NCBI RefSeq assembly: GCF_037975245.1
Contig: NC_092582.1
Location: forward strand, 16,952,577-17,016,576
Length of the DNA stretch: 64,000 bases
Direction: 5' to 3'
DNA from: Apostichopus japonicus
Taxonomy: Eukaryota; Echinodermata; Holothuroidea; Aspidochirotida; Stichopodidae
This document shows positions 45,098 to 56,422 of this stretch, one piece after another. A program made the translations under genes and the position numbers. How positions within the stretch are numbered: position 1 is the stretch's first letter; each line of letters begins with the position of its first letter. The notes beneath the pieces were generated by a model. That model made no database searches, was not told where the DNA came from, and was given only the letters and a program-made list of their open reading frames with translations.

Positions 45098-45128
45098 CTG
45101 AAGAAGATCCTACTAGGATCGAAACGTC
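45098..45128 (+). repeat. Hammerhead-like palindromic motif, copy 2
   Basis: CTGAAGA matches the CUGANGA core, GATCC-TACTA-GGATC forms a 5-bp stem with a 5-base loop, then GAAA and ACGTC follow, the order seen in minimal hammerhead ribozymes of Penelope-like and related elements. One extra A separates the core from the stem, so catalysis is doubtful. A pyrimidine-rich stretch precedes it as in copy 1. Confidence 0.5.
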
Positions 45129-46488
45129 AGGCCAACTAACGTTTACACAGGCTCTTTAGTGGATAAGTAGTTTGCTAACAGTTTATTTTATTATGATTTT
45201 ATAATTCAGTTAACTTAGCAAAAATAAGACCTTTGAATGAAAAAAGAACAAGAAACAATGTTCACAAGCGAAATCTCACCAAAAAACACCCTGGTAATTA
45301 ATTGATGTTTCGATGCAATTTAACCAAAACTATCTCTCTACAAACGGCATGTTGAGCTTGTCAAATTGTTTCACCTAATTGGGACTTAATTAGGGAGTAA
45401 CTGTGATTTCAGTGACGTTGCCCAGAGACCTTTTTAACATTTGTATTATTCATATCCATCATCCAAATAAAACTGGCATGAACATTATTCGGGTAGAAAA
45501 CTGTGTTTGTCAAGGTAATGAAGTCCATTGTATTTATCATTTTTCTACACACATCTCCCTGCTAAACATTACGATGGAAACTTTTATCAACATAGGAAAA
45601 GCTCTTTTGACAAGTTTGCGGAAGGAGTCATCCAGAAAATGCTGCTTAGGCGTCTCAATTAAGAATCACAAGACCATGAAGAATTGTGCAGAACGAAAAA
45701 AGCAAGAAGATGGAATGAATTGAATTATTCACTTGGATTTAAGTGACAGAGACAAATAAACAAAAGGTTGAAGTACTTAATTTTAAAGAGCCAAGAAGCA
45801 ATGTATCCACAAAACATAAACTCGCTTTTGCTCTGGCAATACGAAGAATTTTAATATGATTTACTTTTAATATTTGAAATTGTCATTTGCTATCATTTTA
45901 ATATTCGAAAAGACCCATCGTGCGTTCTGCCACCTGACTAAACGACTGCTTCCGAACAAATTCCGTCTTTAATTGTTTCACCCATAACCGAAGTATAGCC
46001 GCGTGTCTTTAAAGATGACATTCCTTCTTGATTGCCAGCTGTGCGAAACAAAAAAGGGTTCCAAAACTCGTTCCTGTATATTGATATGTCTACCTAAGAG
46101 GAAAGATAAAGAAAGGAAATGAAGAGGGGGAGGGAGGCAGAGGTCAGAGGGCAGAGAAAGAAGAGGGCAGAGAAAGAAGATGGCAGAGGGCAGAGAAAGA
46201 AGAGGAAGAGAAAGAAAAGGGGAAAGGAAAGGAAAAGGAAAGAAACATGAAAACCGTGAGGAAGAGGAAATAAAGAGATGAGAGGTTCCACCTCTTTAAA
46301 ACAGATTTTCATTTGTCAGCAAACATGTCATCTACACTAACATTTAAGCAAGTGTTTAGAAATGAAGAAAATAAAAGAAATGAAAATAGCGAGGAAAAGG
46401 ACACTAAAATGATGGATAATAGTAGTAGAGAAATAAAAGTAGTTGCCATCTCTCTTGAACATACTTTCAATGGACTTCAGCAAATATG

Positions 46489-46494
46489 TTTATT
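46489..46494 (-). terminator. AATAAA polyadenylation signal (minus strand)
   Basis: TTTATT on the plus strand, 80 bases past the stop codon at 46574. It supports the exon ending there as the terminal exon of the 148-aa gene. Confidence 0.5.
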
Positions 46495-46573
46495 GAATCT
46501 TACGTAATAATGTTTGTGTGGGTTTTTTTCCCTTCTTTTTTCAATAAAACAAAGGTGATTCTGTTTATAGCTA

Positions 46574-49500
46574 CTAACTTACTGGGACAGGGTATCCGGG
46601 ACAAATAAGATTATCGAATAGTAGAAGTACAGCAAACGTCCTGGTATCATAGTTCGGATTTCTATTTTCATAGTAGTGGGCAGACAATCGTGATATTGCA
46701 TGAACCAACAAAGGACACCAATCATGTGATATCTGTGCCTGGTAAAAAAGAGAAAACAAAACTTTACGATAGAAATATTTCTCTGATATTTGGTACAGCT
46801 GCTTGAGTTTCATGAAACATATAATATTAACAGCATAGCCATCGTTTCTACTACATACTACGCTTATAAATGGACCCGAGATAACTAATTCATAAATTAA
46901 CTGGAAATTGGATGCCGAAACCTAGTTATTTTGCAAAATGTAACGCCAAATAGAAATCATCGTTTGAACTTCATTCTAGCACGTCATTTCTATTCAGCCT
47001 ATTCTGACTTTTTCGAAAGTTGTGTATCCGGTTTCCATTATTATGCACAATAAGGTATCCACAGTTGCATTTAAATGTGCAACTTAACTTTGTTTTAAGC
47101 ACATGTGATGTGGATATACCACCGTGGGACCTTTCGAATTTGATGGCAAATCGATACATTTTCATATTGTTTCCTATCTAAGTCTTCACACCTCTTGGTA
47201 AATTGCGCCATTGTTGCCCATTCAAATCTAGTGTGAATTTAACTGCATTGTGAACTTTTTCAAACATTGCCTGTTAATCTGAAGAAAAGAAGAGAGCGCG
47301 GACGTATTTAGCTTGAGACTGCGACCATGTGGATATAACCGGTTGCTTGTCCAGAGAGGATACAAAACTTTCGAAATAGTCAGAACAGGCTGAATAGACA
47401 TCCTGTGCTAGAATGGTCATGGTGTTCGTTTCGCAAGTAAAGGTATGACTATCATCTAACCTACTTTATAGGCCACCTTTACTAATAAAGTAAAGAGGAT
47501 TTCTATCAGTTATTCTTATCAAAATATTTATAACAAATACATATTGAGGATAAATAAATATTGGGGTAACAGTTAGACAATTATGATTCTAGTTTGAATA
47601 TTATGATTCTAACCCTCCCCCCCCCCCCCCACCTCCACCTCCACCAACTCGCAAGACCCTAGCAACGTCCCTGAATATAATCCATTGATAATAGCTTATA
47701 ATGCAGTCTAATCACCTCATCATAACATCCTACCAGGCTGATTGAAAATGAATCAAAGAGTCCCATTTTCATTAAATGGAATTCCCATGTAAGTTATGTC
47801 GAGAAAGCAGGCGCTTGCATCTTAAGTATATAGTTGTCTGATTTTGAATTCCATAAAGCTGAGTTTCGTCCAAGAGTAAGCAATACAAAACTGTATTAAA
47901 CAGTATAATCATGGCTCATTTTTTCGGCAGGGACTTCCTCCTTAGAGATTAAAAAAGACATGTCAACTAACCTGTGTACGTTGATTGCATAATTCTCGGA
48001 TTACGGGGTCTGGTGAATACTTGTCGCAATTAAGTAGTGAACACATACCTGTAAAGGACTTCATCTGTATGTACAAAGAATAAAACACTGTTAAAGTATA
48101 TTTGTTGTGTATGATAATCTCATTCAAATTTTTTTTCGAAAACCTCTTTTGTTTCCAAGATACACAGATCTGAAGTTTTGATAAATCTGGGAAAGTAATT
48201 AAATATATGCAAAAAATATATGCAAACTATGAAGTATAGAGTGTTATTTTAGGCCTTAATAAGTTATCTCCTATTTACAAGCCCACATATATCTTTTGAA
48301 TAATATGATGTTGTTCCTCTCTTCAAAGAAGATAATAAAGTATTTCAAAAAAAAAAGAAGGAATAACGTAACAGAAAATTAGGCAATCACTCCCAATGTG
48401 CATAAATTGACTAATGTTTATACATATATACATTAGAATTAAGAAAAGACTTGTAAAATGGTAAATCTTTGATGGGAGTTACAACTATTTTCATGATTTC
48501 TAATGCCCATTAAAGTGATTTAGGACAATGTTGTTCAAAGTGTCCGGAGACAGTTAAAGAATTGCTTATAGAGCATGGAAATTCGAAAGAGAGAGAGAGA
48601 GATAGAGAGATTGAGGAGAGAGGGGGAGTGGTGGGTGAGAGAGAGAGGAGGATGGGATAATTTCACTTACTTTGGACAGTTTTCCATCTTGGGCAACCTA
48701 TGTGAGAAGTAACATTAGTATGTCAGGACGAATTGCTACACACGTTCGGCACTGTAATAGATGTAATCATGATGGTTCTTTGGGAAGATTTATTCCCACT
48801 GTCTATTGTTACTTTGGTAGTGAGGACATGAACTTGAAACGATAGCTGATATGGAATGTGAGAAACAAACCATCTCACACCTTTAAGGATACAATTAGTT
48901 GATATCAAATAGTGACCATTATATTATGACATCACTATTTCTGTAAATTATACATGTTCTCATATAACGCTCGATGTATAATTCATACAATAGATAGTTT
49001 TTTTTTTTGAGCTTTCGTTAATCATTGACCTCTTTGAAAAGGGATCATAGTTGAACTCGGATTTGCTCATTCAAATCAAACCATTGGCTAATAAGCACAT
49101 ATGATTGCTACTTCCATCTTCATTTCTTTTCTTTCTTTTTTTGACATATAAACATCCAATACAGAGACCCAATGCACGTGGTAAGTGCTTTCCTCCAGTG
49201 AGACTTACCTGGCGATGTATGGATCTGACAAGTTGAATTTGTATTTTGACAAAAACATGACAAACACCCCTGTTAGAACCACTGCTTGGTGGCGTTGAAA
49301 CAGTTATATCAACAATGTAGACAGGAATAACAGCTAGAAATACAAAAGTACCAATAAACAGAAAGATATTTCAAATGAATTATAAATCTGTATGCAATAG
49401 CAGTCAGTGTTGAGGCAACTCTGTTTCAGATTACCTACAGATCACGAGTCTAATGAACCAAGAGGCAGGGGTGGAGTTGATTACAAAGGAATTAGGTACA

Positions 49501-50462
49501 TAAAGGAAGCCATGAGCTGCCCGTAGGCCGTTTCGTACAAGAATGATTGGCATCTATAAACTTTGGTGTGAATTCAAAGACAATTCCGGACCTCGTAATG
49601 AATGTGCATTGTGACAATCCAGGCAATGCTTAGATATAGACCAACGAATAAGGAGGACTTTACGATCGTTCAGGAGCCTGTCCATTTGTTCAATGAGTTT
49701 CCGTTGTACTTTGCTTTTGGGCTTAATTGATTACGCTATTGGTTAGTATTACATTGCGGGGTATTAATTTTGTTACCTTTTGGTTATCATTGCTAAACTT
49801 TAGAGCTGGCAAGTATCTTTATTGTACAAAACTCTCTTAGTTGCTGCAGAAAAGTTGCAAAGAGTAGAATCACGATTTCTTTCTGAGAATCATTTTTCGA
49901 CTGACAAAAGAGCGAGTAAAAATAATGAGTGAAATTCAAAACTAGTCAACATAGTCACCTAAAATATTTTGGTCGGTTTCAGCAAGTAGTAGTTAGTAAA
50001 TGAACATTATGAATTACATCAAGAAATCAGATATTTGTGTTAGAAACGCAAGAAACGGTTTTTTACCGAAGAGGCAAAACTGAAGATAAGAATAGGTGGT
50101 TCAGAGTTGTGTTTCATGTTTATGTTATTGTCCTGAGTCAAAAGTTGCTACGAAAATAAAAGTTCCGATATATTTTGTTTGTTGAAATTAAGCGAAATAT
50201 CTTCTCTTTATTTATTTATTTTTTTGTTAGATGGTCATTGTGAAATGTTGATCTAAGAACTACTTATATGAACGCAGTATGTGTATTTGCATATTCCTGA
50301 CATGATATCAACGTTTCAAAATAATTTCCGGAAACATAAAGACCAATTAAATAAGGTCCCCGTGCAGACGCTTAATTATTATTCTTTGAGATTATAAGGA
50401 TCATTAGCATAAAAGTTATACTTACCCAATACAACGAAGAAGGAAACCAAAAAACGTAACAT
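46574..50462 (-). CDS. Unrecognised secreted six-Cys protein, 148 aa, five exons
   Basis: Hand-built model: exons 50462-50426, 49333-49209, 48697-48671, 48064-47972, 46738-46574 (447 nt with stop). All junctions have consensus sites and phases agree (1, then 0, 0, 0). Exon 1 encodes MLRFLVSFFVVLA, a signal peptide. The mature part has six Cys: GVCHVFVKIQI, TGMCSLLNC, RELCNQRTQ, SHDWCPLLVHAI and NLICPGYPVP. Mixed hydrophobic helices are likely; a saposin-like or cytokine-like fold cannot be judged by eye. I recognise no family. Exon 3 is a 27-nt microexon. Exon 4 has an alternative internal donor (ACAG/GTATGT) after 16 nt. The end CCA-GTAAGT-TAG also looks like a donor, but the polyadenylation signal and lack of a phase-0 acceptor downstream favour termination. 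Confidence 0.7.
46739..50425 (-). other. Introns of the 148-aa gene
   Basis: Four introns: 46739-47971, 48065-48670, 48698-49208, 49334-50425. They hold a C run with CCTCCA repeats (47617-47645), one copy of the ~450-bp dispersed repeat (48100-48550), and a GA tract (48582-48650). No further exon was identified. Confidence 0.5.
48100..48550 (+). repeat. Dispersed ~450-bp repeat, copy 2
   Basis: Relative of 39295-39810, same orientation, in the third intron of the 148-aa gene. Ends and type of element are unknown. Confidence 0.75.
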
Positions 50463-50799
50463 CTTGTCAATAATGTTGTCCAAGATCTTTGCTTGTGGCA
50501 TCCGTTTCGTAATATATCAACGAATACGTGGTACCACGACTGGTGTCAAAGTTCGGGGTACTTTATTTTTTTTTAAATTTAATCCAATTCTCAAGATTTA
50601 TACTGCAGTTTAACACTTTTCTCCCCGCATGACTCGCGTCACCCGGAAGGCAGGAATATCTATAACGCCACGTTCCTTGGTTAATTCCATCGATAAAGTT
50701 GTCAGTTGAAAGTTGTCATACCAAGAAAGTCATTTGACGTATTCCGTGATCTGTGCACTCAAGTATTACTTAACCCAGTCCATTTCTGAAGCCAACGTG

Positions 50800-51294
50800 T
50801 ATGGCAAGCCATGTGGGACAAACACTGCATAATATATCCGCGTATTAATTCGAATATATACGCGTATTAATTCGAATATATGTGTTATAGCCTACATGTG
50901 TAAAGTTTCGCTTTTTGAAGCGATCTCGCGAGCCCGCCAAAACATTTATCGTTGGCATATGTACACAGCAAGAGCGGAAATGTTTTTTTTTTTCGTGTAA
51001 CTCTAATTAATCCGTGCATATATTGGATTTAATCCCCATATTTATTTTATTTAATACGTGTATATATTCGAATTAATACGTGTATATATTCGAATTAATA
51101 CGTGTATATATTCGAATTAATACGTGTATATATTCGAATTAATACGTGAATATATTCGAATTAATACGCGGATATATTTAAGCCATATGATTGGCTAATA
51201 ATATATACGCGTATATATTCCAATTAATACGCGTATAAATTCCAATTAATACGCGGATATATTATGCAGTGTTTGTCCCACATGGCTTGCCATA
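50800..51294. mobile_element. Foldback MITE with internal 22-bp repeats (495 bp)
   Basis: Ends TATGGCAAGCCATGTGG... and its reverse complement ...CCACATGGCTTGCCATA; the inverted repeat runs for at least 45 bp nearly perfectly and ~80 bp with changes. Flanked by a 6-bp target duplication AACGTG (50794-50799 and 51295-51300). The interior holds six 22-bp units TTAATACGTGTATATATTCG (starts 51051, 51073, 51095, 51117, 51139, 51161). Non-coding. It lies 338 bp upstream of the start codon of the 148-aa gene. Confidence 0.93.
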
Positions 51295-51300
51295 AACGTG

Positions 51301-54300
51301 AAGAAAATAGAGCGGATTCTTACTAACTACTACTTAAAACTCTACTTAAAGCCCACCGCGCACTGTCCGATCGATCACGGCTACGCTCAACTCACCGTCG
51401 TTACGTAGATCGGGCAATTAGCGGAGTTTCAAACTACGAACGATCACGCTTTTGACTAGGTTAAAGCAGGAAGTTGTTATAGAAATAAACAACTCCCTGG
51501 TTAAAGTGCCGTCACCTTCAGTCGATCAAACTGAACACGCAGCGCTTTCACGGCGGGGATTCACGGTTGAAAATGTACATTTAAAAAAAATAAGACAAAT
51601 CACGGATTTATTTAATTACCTAAACTTAAATTACCCAAACGAGCTCCGGTCGTTAACCTCAAACAGTCGTTGTGTAGCCGTAAAAATTCTAGCCTTTATA
51701 TAAGTTAAATTGACACCGTTTTCTTCGACATCCCCAAATTAAAGATTTGCAACCTATGGATCATTCAACCCCACCACGTACTCACGACGTGTATCTCATT
51801 GAGTTCTTTTTATAACAATAAGAGAAAAAAGCTTTTGAGATGTTTAATTTTTCATTTTTGACTAATTAACCCAATATTACGTGGTGATGATCAAAGTAAG
51901 ATTACGATCGATATAAGATATTAGTGGAACATTCAATAGTTAGTTATTCGAAGTTCCCATTCGGGACTAAATATTTACTATTTATCTAGGTATAGATGGT
52001 GACGCAGATGGGGATACTGAATGAGGCACAGAGGTTTTGTTCTTTCCTTATAACAATTATTTACAAAGAAAGTGACTCCAATTAAGAATTCATGAAACAT
52101 CATTAGATATATCTTCAAATTTGTTTTCTTCTCAAGTAATTGGCTTTTAGTCGATTAATTGTTAACTTAACTCATTACCACCATTTGCGGAAGATATCCC
52201 AGTAAGCCATGCAGAAGCTACCCCCAATCTCGGAATGGCACATGTCATAAGTGTAGCTCCAAAACGTTGGCTTTCAGTATTACCGTCAACGCGTGTAGCC
52301 CCTTACTGCACGTTACAGTACAAGCTTTTCGTCAACGAGAGGGTTGTTTTCTGTCAACAAAAGGACACAGTTTAATCCCTGAAGTACACGGAAAAGGAAC
52401 TTTTCAAAAGAATAAAAGGGAAAACTCGAACTTATTCATTAACAAAAACGAGCCCAACTTACTTTCGGAAATGGACACTTTTCAATTTTATCAAACAATT
52501 TGGCATCGTGCCCCATGAGTCCCTCTCTCACTATCGTTACTATTATCGTAGTAAGCCATAGTACTTTTGACGTCGCCCACAGAATAATTTGTAACTGATC
52601 CTACAAAACAAAGTATCCGTTGTACAATAGTGTGGCTGGGGACTGTTCCTTTAATACTGCACCTGTTGATAATGCACCAGCCTCTGCCGTTATGCGGACG
52701 CACTCTGTACGGAATTCATAATATACTAGGTGCATAGGTGCACATGTGCAGGGGCCCAATGAATAACGTAACTTCATATGCATGGATCGCCCGCCAGCAA
52801 TTGGATCCTGAGCGGGCGATCAAGTGTGAACGTGAACGAGTTTGTGGGTATGAAAATATTTGTAGTTTGTGTTGTATCCTGCGGTTCCAGAGGGAGGGGG
52901 ATCTAATTTCAATACGACCTACATGTCTGGGCTTAGATATATATGGTCGCGGAAAGGGGAATTTCTAATAACTAACTATATCGAATATTCTTTAAGATCT
53001 TAGATCGATCGAAATCTTAGCTCATCTAGGTAATTTATTTAGGAAATGTATTACTGACCCGTGACTGCTTTTCATTTAAGAGAGAGAGTCGTTCACCTCA
53101 GGAAATAGTGCTCAAGAAATTAGACAAACAACTTTCAGTCAATGATGTTATTCTAACTATACTACGTGGGTGTCATTTCATAAAGCAAGTAGGATCTCAT
53201 TTGATCCTTAAGTTTACCATTTCTTCGTCTGGAATGAAGCTGTTTTGGTTTAAGTAGGGAGGTCTGCATACACAAATAAGTAAATAAATTAAATCATTAT
53301 TCGGGTACTCGGGTGAAATTACGAAAGAACTCTGTTTAACTATTTTACTTGTCTTTAGTCTTTAGTGTTGTTTTCACAAGATTGAAAGTGCAAGAAAACA
53401 AGAAAATGAATAAAGACCTATACAGAAGACGAATTAATTAAATATGCAGATATTTCTCGAGACTTAACTTGAGTTAGATGAGCGATAAATCGCGGTATTG
53501 CAATGTTATTCACTTTTAAAGCAGCACTTTGTGTTCGATAGTAAAGTTGCATCTTTTCTGACACCGAAATGTAATAATAATAACCATAATACCAATTAAT
53601 TTCCCCCTAATTGTACCATGGTTTTACCTTAACTGTACCACAGTTTTACCCTAAATTTACCAGAGTTGTATCCCAATTGCACAATAGTTTCACTACTTGT
53701 CTTAATTATAATCATTACACCACAAATTACCTTACATTTCACCCATTAGTGGATTGTATCATAATTGGCCTAGTTGAAACATACAACAAAGCAACTCATA
53801 CTGTATGACATGATGTCGTATGTATATTATGGCATACTATTTTATATGCACCAGATTTGGTCAATATGCTGCAGTCAAAACAAGCATGACAACAATATAA
53901 AGGTTAAACAGCTGTTTACAGCATATGGTATGTACAGTTTTTGTTAAGTAAAATAAGTATGTACCATACTTTTATTCTATAAGGCTACTGTGGCAAATTC
54001 ACCATGTTTTAACCCAATTTAACCATAGTTTACCGCTGTAAGACTCGGGTACTTTTTTTTTGCTGGGAGCATATATAAATTGTTTCTTATATCAAATTTA
54101 GGATGATATATTATGGTATTCATGTGCTTTTTAACTGTTCGACCACATTTTCCTGCCATTCCTGGACTTGCCGTCCTACTGCTTTACTTTTTTTACTGCT
54201 TTCATAGTGTTTAAAAAGTTTTATGTAATATGAACGAGGAATAAAGAGACCAAAAAAATGTGTTGTCATTCTTAAAAAAGAAGTTATCTGACCAAACGTC

Positions 54301-55749
54301 CTACAAAGTTGACCTCATCTTGGTGTCAGAGTGGCAACCACTGTCTTTTCAGTGGGTGAACTAGAGCTTTGTGTGGCCAGTTTTAAGCCAAAATGCCCCC
54401 TCAGGTCTCATATTAAATTGCCTGTTGTATAATCTGCATGTTTCCACAAAACTAGTTATGCTTGAAAATATACCCATTACAAAGTCCCCTGTGTAGATAC
54501 CATCAAGGCTCCATAGGCTGATAACTATAGCAACCCCATATACAATTTCAGGAGGGTGAATTTGAAGAGGCACTGGCAGGGATTGTACTCTTTGCAGTGG
54601 CAGGGCTTGTACTTGGTAGAGCACCAGGATGGGTCCATCTTCATGAGAGTCTCTAAATAAAAGTACTGCTGGTGATAAATGCAAACCAGTGTTGAGTGTC
54701 TGATTGTACAGCTACAGTAGAACTGGGTACTAGAAGTAGCGATTGTTACGATATGGCATTGCTTGCATTTGTTGGCAGTGAGTATTTCATGATCTGCAGG
54801 CGTCCTTATGCCCCCTACCCACACAGAAAAGTCATTTCACTGCCATGAGTAGTTCCTCCTGTCATTCGATGTAACCAACTCAGTTCCATTAGTTTTATCA
54901 CGCTTAGTTATATAGCATTTCGAGCAATATGTACCAACGTGGAACGGGACAGTCACCACTTTACTCGTAACCTGTATTCGTAACCTATATTCGTGTGCGT
55001 ATATATTTGTTGTGAACTTGACTTCGTTACATGATGATTTGAAGAGAAATAGATACTTATTCGTGGTAAAGGAGTTTTTTTAGCGAATATACTATAGTTT
55101 TCAAAATTGGAAATGATGATATCATGCTCCCCCCCCCCCCGCAAAAAAAAAACAGTTCGAAAGTGGTTAATTTACGTTCGAAAAATACGGCCGAAATTCC
55201 CTTTCCATTCCTTTTTTGTGTCTTTTGTCAATCACGATTGGATTAAACACCCTTTCTTCGTCAAATTCAACTATTACCAGACCTATACATTGATTAATGA
55301 CTGAGAAATTGTCCTTCGAAAATGGTAAGTTTTACCTAATTAAAAATTAATAAGAAGTGACGTCAAGAAATCCCGTGCGTATTCTACAAGAAAAGAAAGC
55401 ACTTTTCGCACAGCTGGGGACTGACTGTAATATTCAGGGTGTAGGAACTAGAGGGTAGGGGGGGGGCATCTGCCCCAATTTTTCTAAAAATATAAAAGTG
55501 CCCCTTTCTAGAACGAAAAGTGCCACTGCTGCTCCTTTGGAATATAAATTAACTATTTTCATGATTACAACTTCGTCAACCCCCACCCCCCTCCCTTAAT
55601 CTCCCAGGCCATAAATGATGACCCGCCCGCTTATCAGGATGAAATAACTGGTCCCCAATTAACCTCCTTCGTACATACCTGTTATATGATATTTCGGCGG
55701 GTGATTGCGATGGGGGTCATCAGCCAAGGCTTCAGTGGGTATTCTGTCT
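51301..55749. other. Intergenic region, no gene recognised
   Basis: Only short frames without recognisable domains. A short stem-loop (GATCGCCCGC at 52785-52794, inverted at 52812-52821) is visible, and degenerate ACCATAGTTTTACC-like units occur at about 53,610-53,700 and 53,998-54,035. C/A runs occur at 55128-55152. Confidence 0.45.
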
Positions 55750-56380
55750 TCTTTTCCCTTCCTTAGCAAACTACTCTAGTTCCACCTTGTTGAAAACATT
55801 TCCGCATTTTCGACCTACATTTAATGAAAAAAACTCAACCCACCTCCCCACACCTTTGCTGGCGCATATTGGCTGAAATGCGCCGGCCAAAAATACTTCT
55901 TTTCCCTTCCTTAGCAAACTCCTCTAGTTCCGCCTTGTTAAAAACATTTCCGCGTTTTCGACCTGCATTTAGTAAATAAAACAAGAGGCCTACAACCCCT
56001 CACCTTCCTAGCGTACATTGACTGAAATGCGCCGAAAACTCTTATCCCTCCCTGGACAAAGTCCTCTAGTTTCGCCATTGTAAAAAACAGTTACGCGTTT
56101 TCGACCGGCATTTAGTGATAAAAAAGCCTTAGCCTTTCCCCACCCCTCCTGGCGCATATTGGCTGAATTGCGCTCAAAAACTTCCTCACCCTCCCTTGAC
56201 AAAATAATGTACTCATCCATTGTAAACTTTAAGATTTCCGCGTTTTCGACCAACATTTACGGTGAAATAGCTTTGAACCCGCAACACTTCCTGGCGCATA
56301 TAGGCTGAAATCCGCCCCAAACACTTCGTCACCATCCCTTGACAAATTCCTCTCGATTTCCGCGGTTTCCGCGTTTTCGA
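55750..56380. repeat. ~143-bp tandem satellite, about 4.4 copies
   Basis: Units share TTCCGCGTTTTCGACC (55800, 55948, 56090, 56235, 56368 in variants), CTGGCGCATATTGGCTGAA and a CCTTGACAAA/CTTAGCAAA box in the same order; spacing 148, 142, 145 and 133 bp. Copies are about 75-85% alike by eye. The repeated unit is richer in CG than its surroundings. Confidence 0.88.
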
Positions 56381-56422
56381 ACTTGCTATATAGCAAGGTC
56401 GATAACGCAGAAACCGCGGAAA
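56357..56422. repeat. 33-bp-arm palindrome at the satellite edge
   Basis: TTTCCGCGGTTTCCGCG...TTGCTATATAGCAA...CGCAGAAACCGCGGAAA: a near-perfect palindrome centred at 56389/56390. It starts inside the last satellite unit. Related TTTCCGCGTTATCGACC strings follow to 56,500. Confidence 0.85.

Larger units (their letters stand above)
44186..46573. other. Intergenic spacer between the two minus-strand genes
   Basis: Should hold the promoter of the WFIKKN-like gene near 44,200-44,500; I see no sure TATA box. It contains a pyrimidine tract plus hammerhead-like motif (about 44,880-45,128) and a purine-rich tract (46,095-46,260). Confidence 0.4.

Noticed and set aside
46574-46738. Treating the last exon of the 148-aa gene as spliced into the WFIKKN-like gene
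   Set aside because: CCA/GTAAGT looks like a donor, but it is phase 0 while the downstream gene uses phase 1, joining to the internal acceptor near 44127 gives a stop, and AATAAA follows.
54361-54824. Two overlapping minus-strand frames of about 100 aa
   Set aside because: They overlap in different frames, have no domain, and no promoter or splice support.
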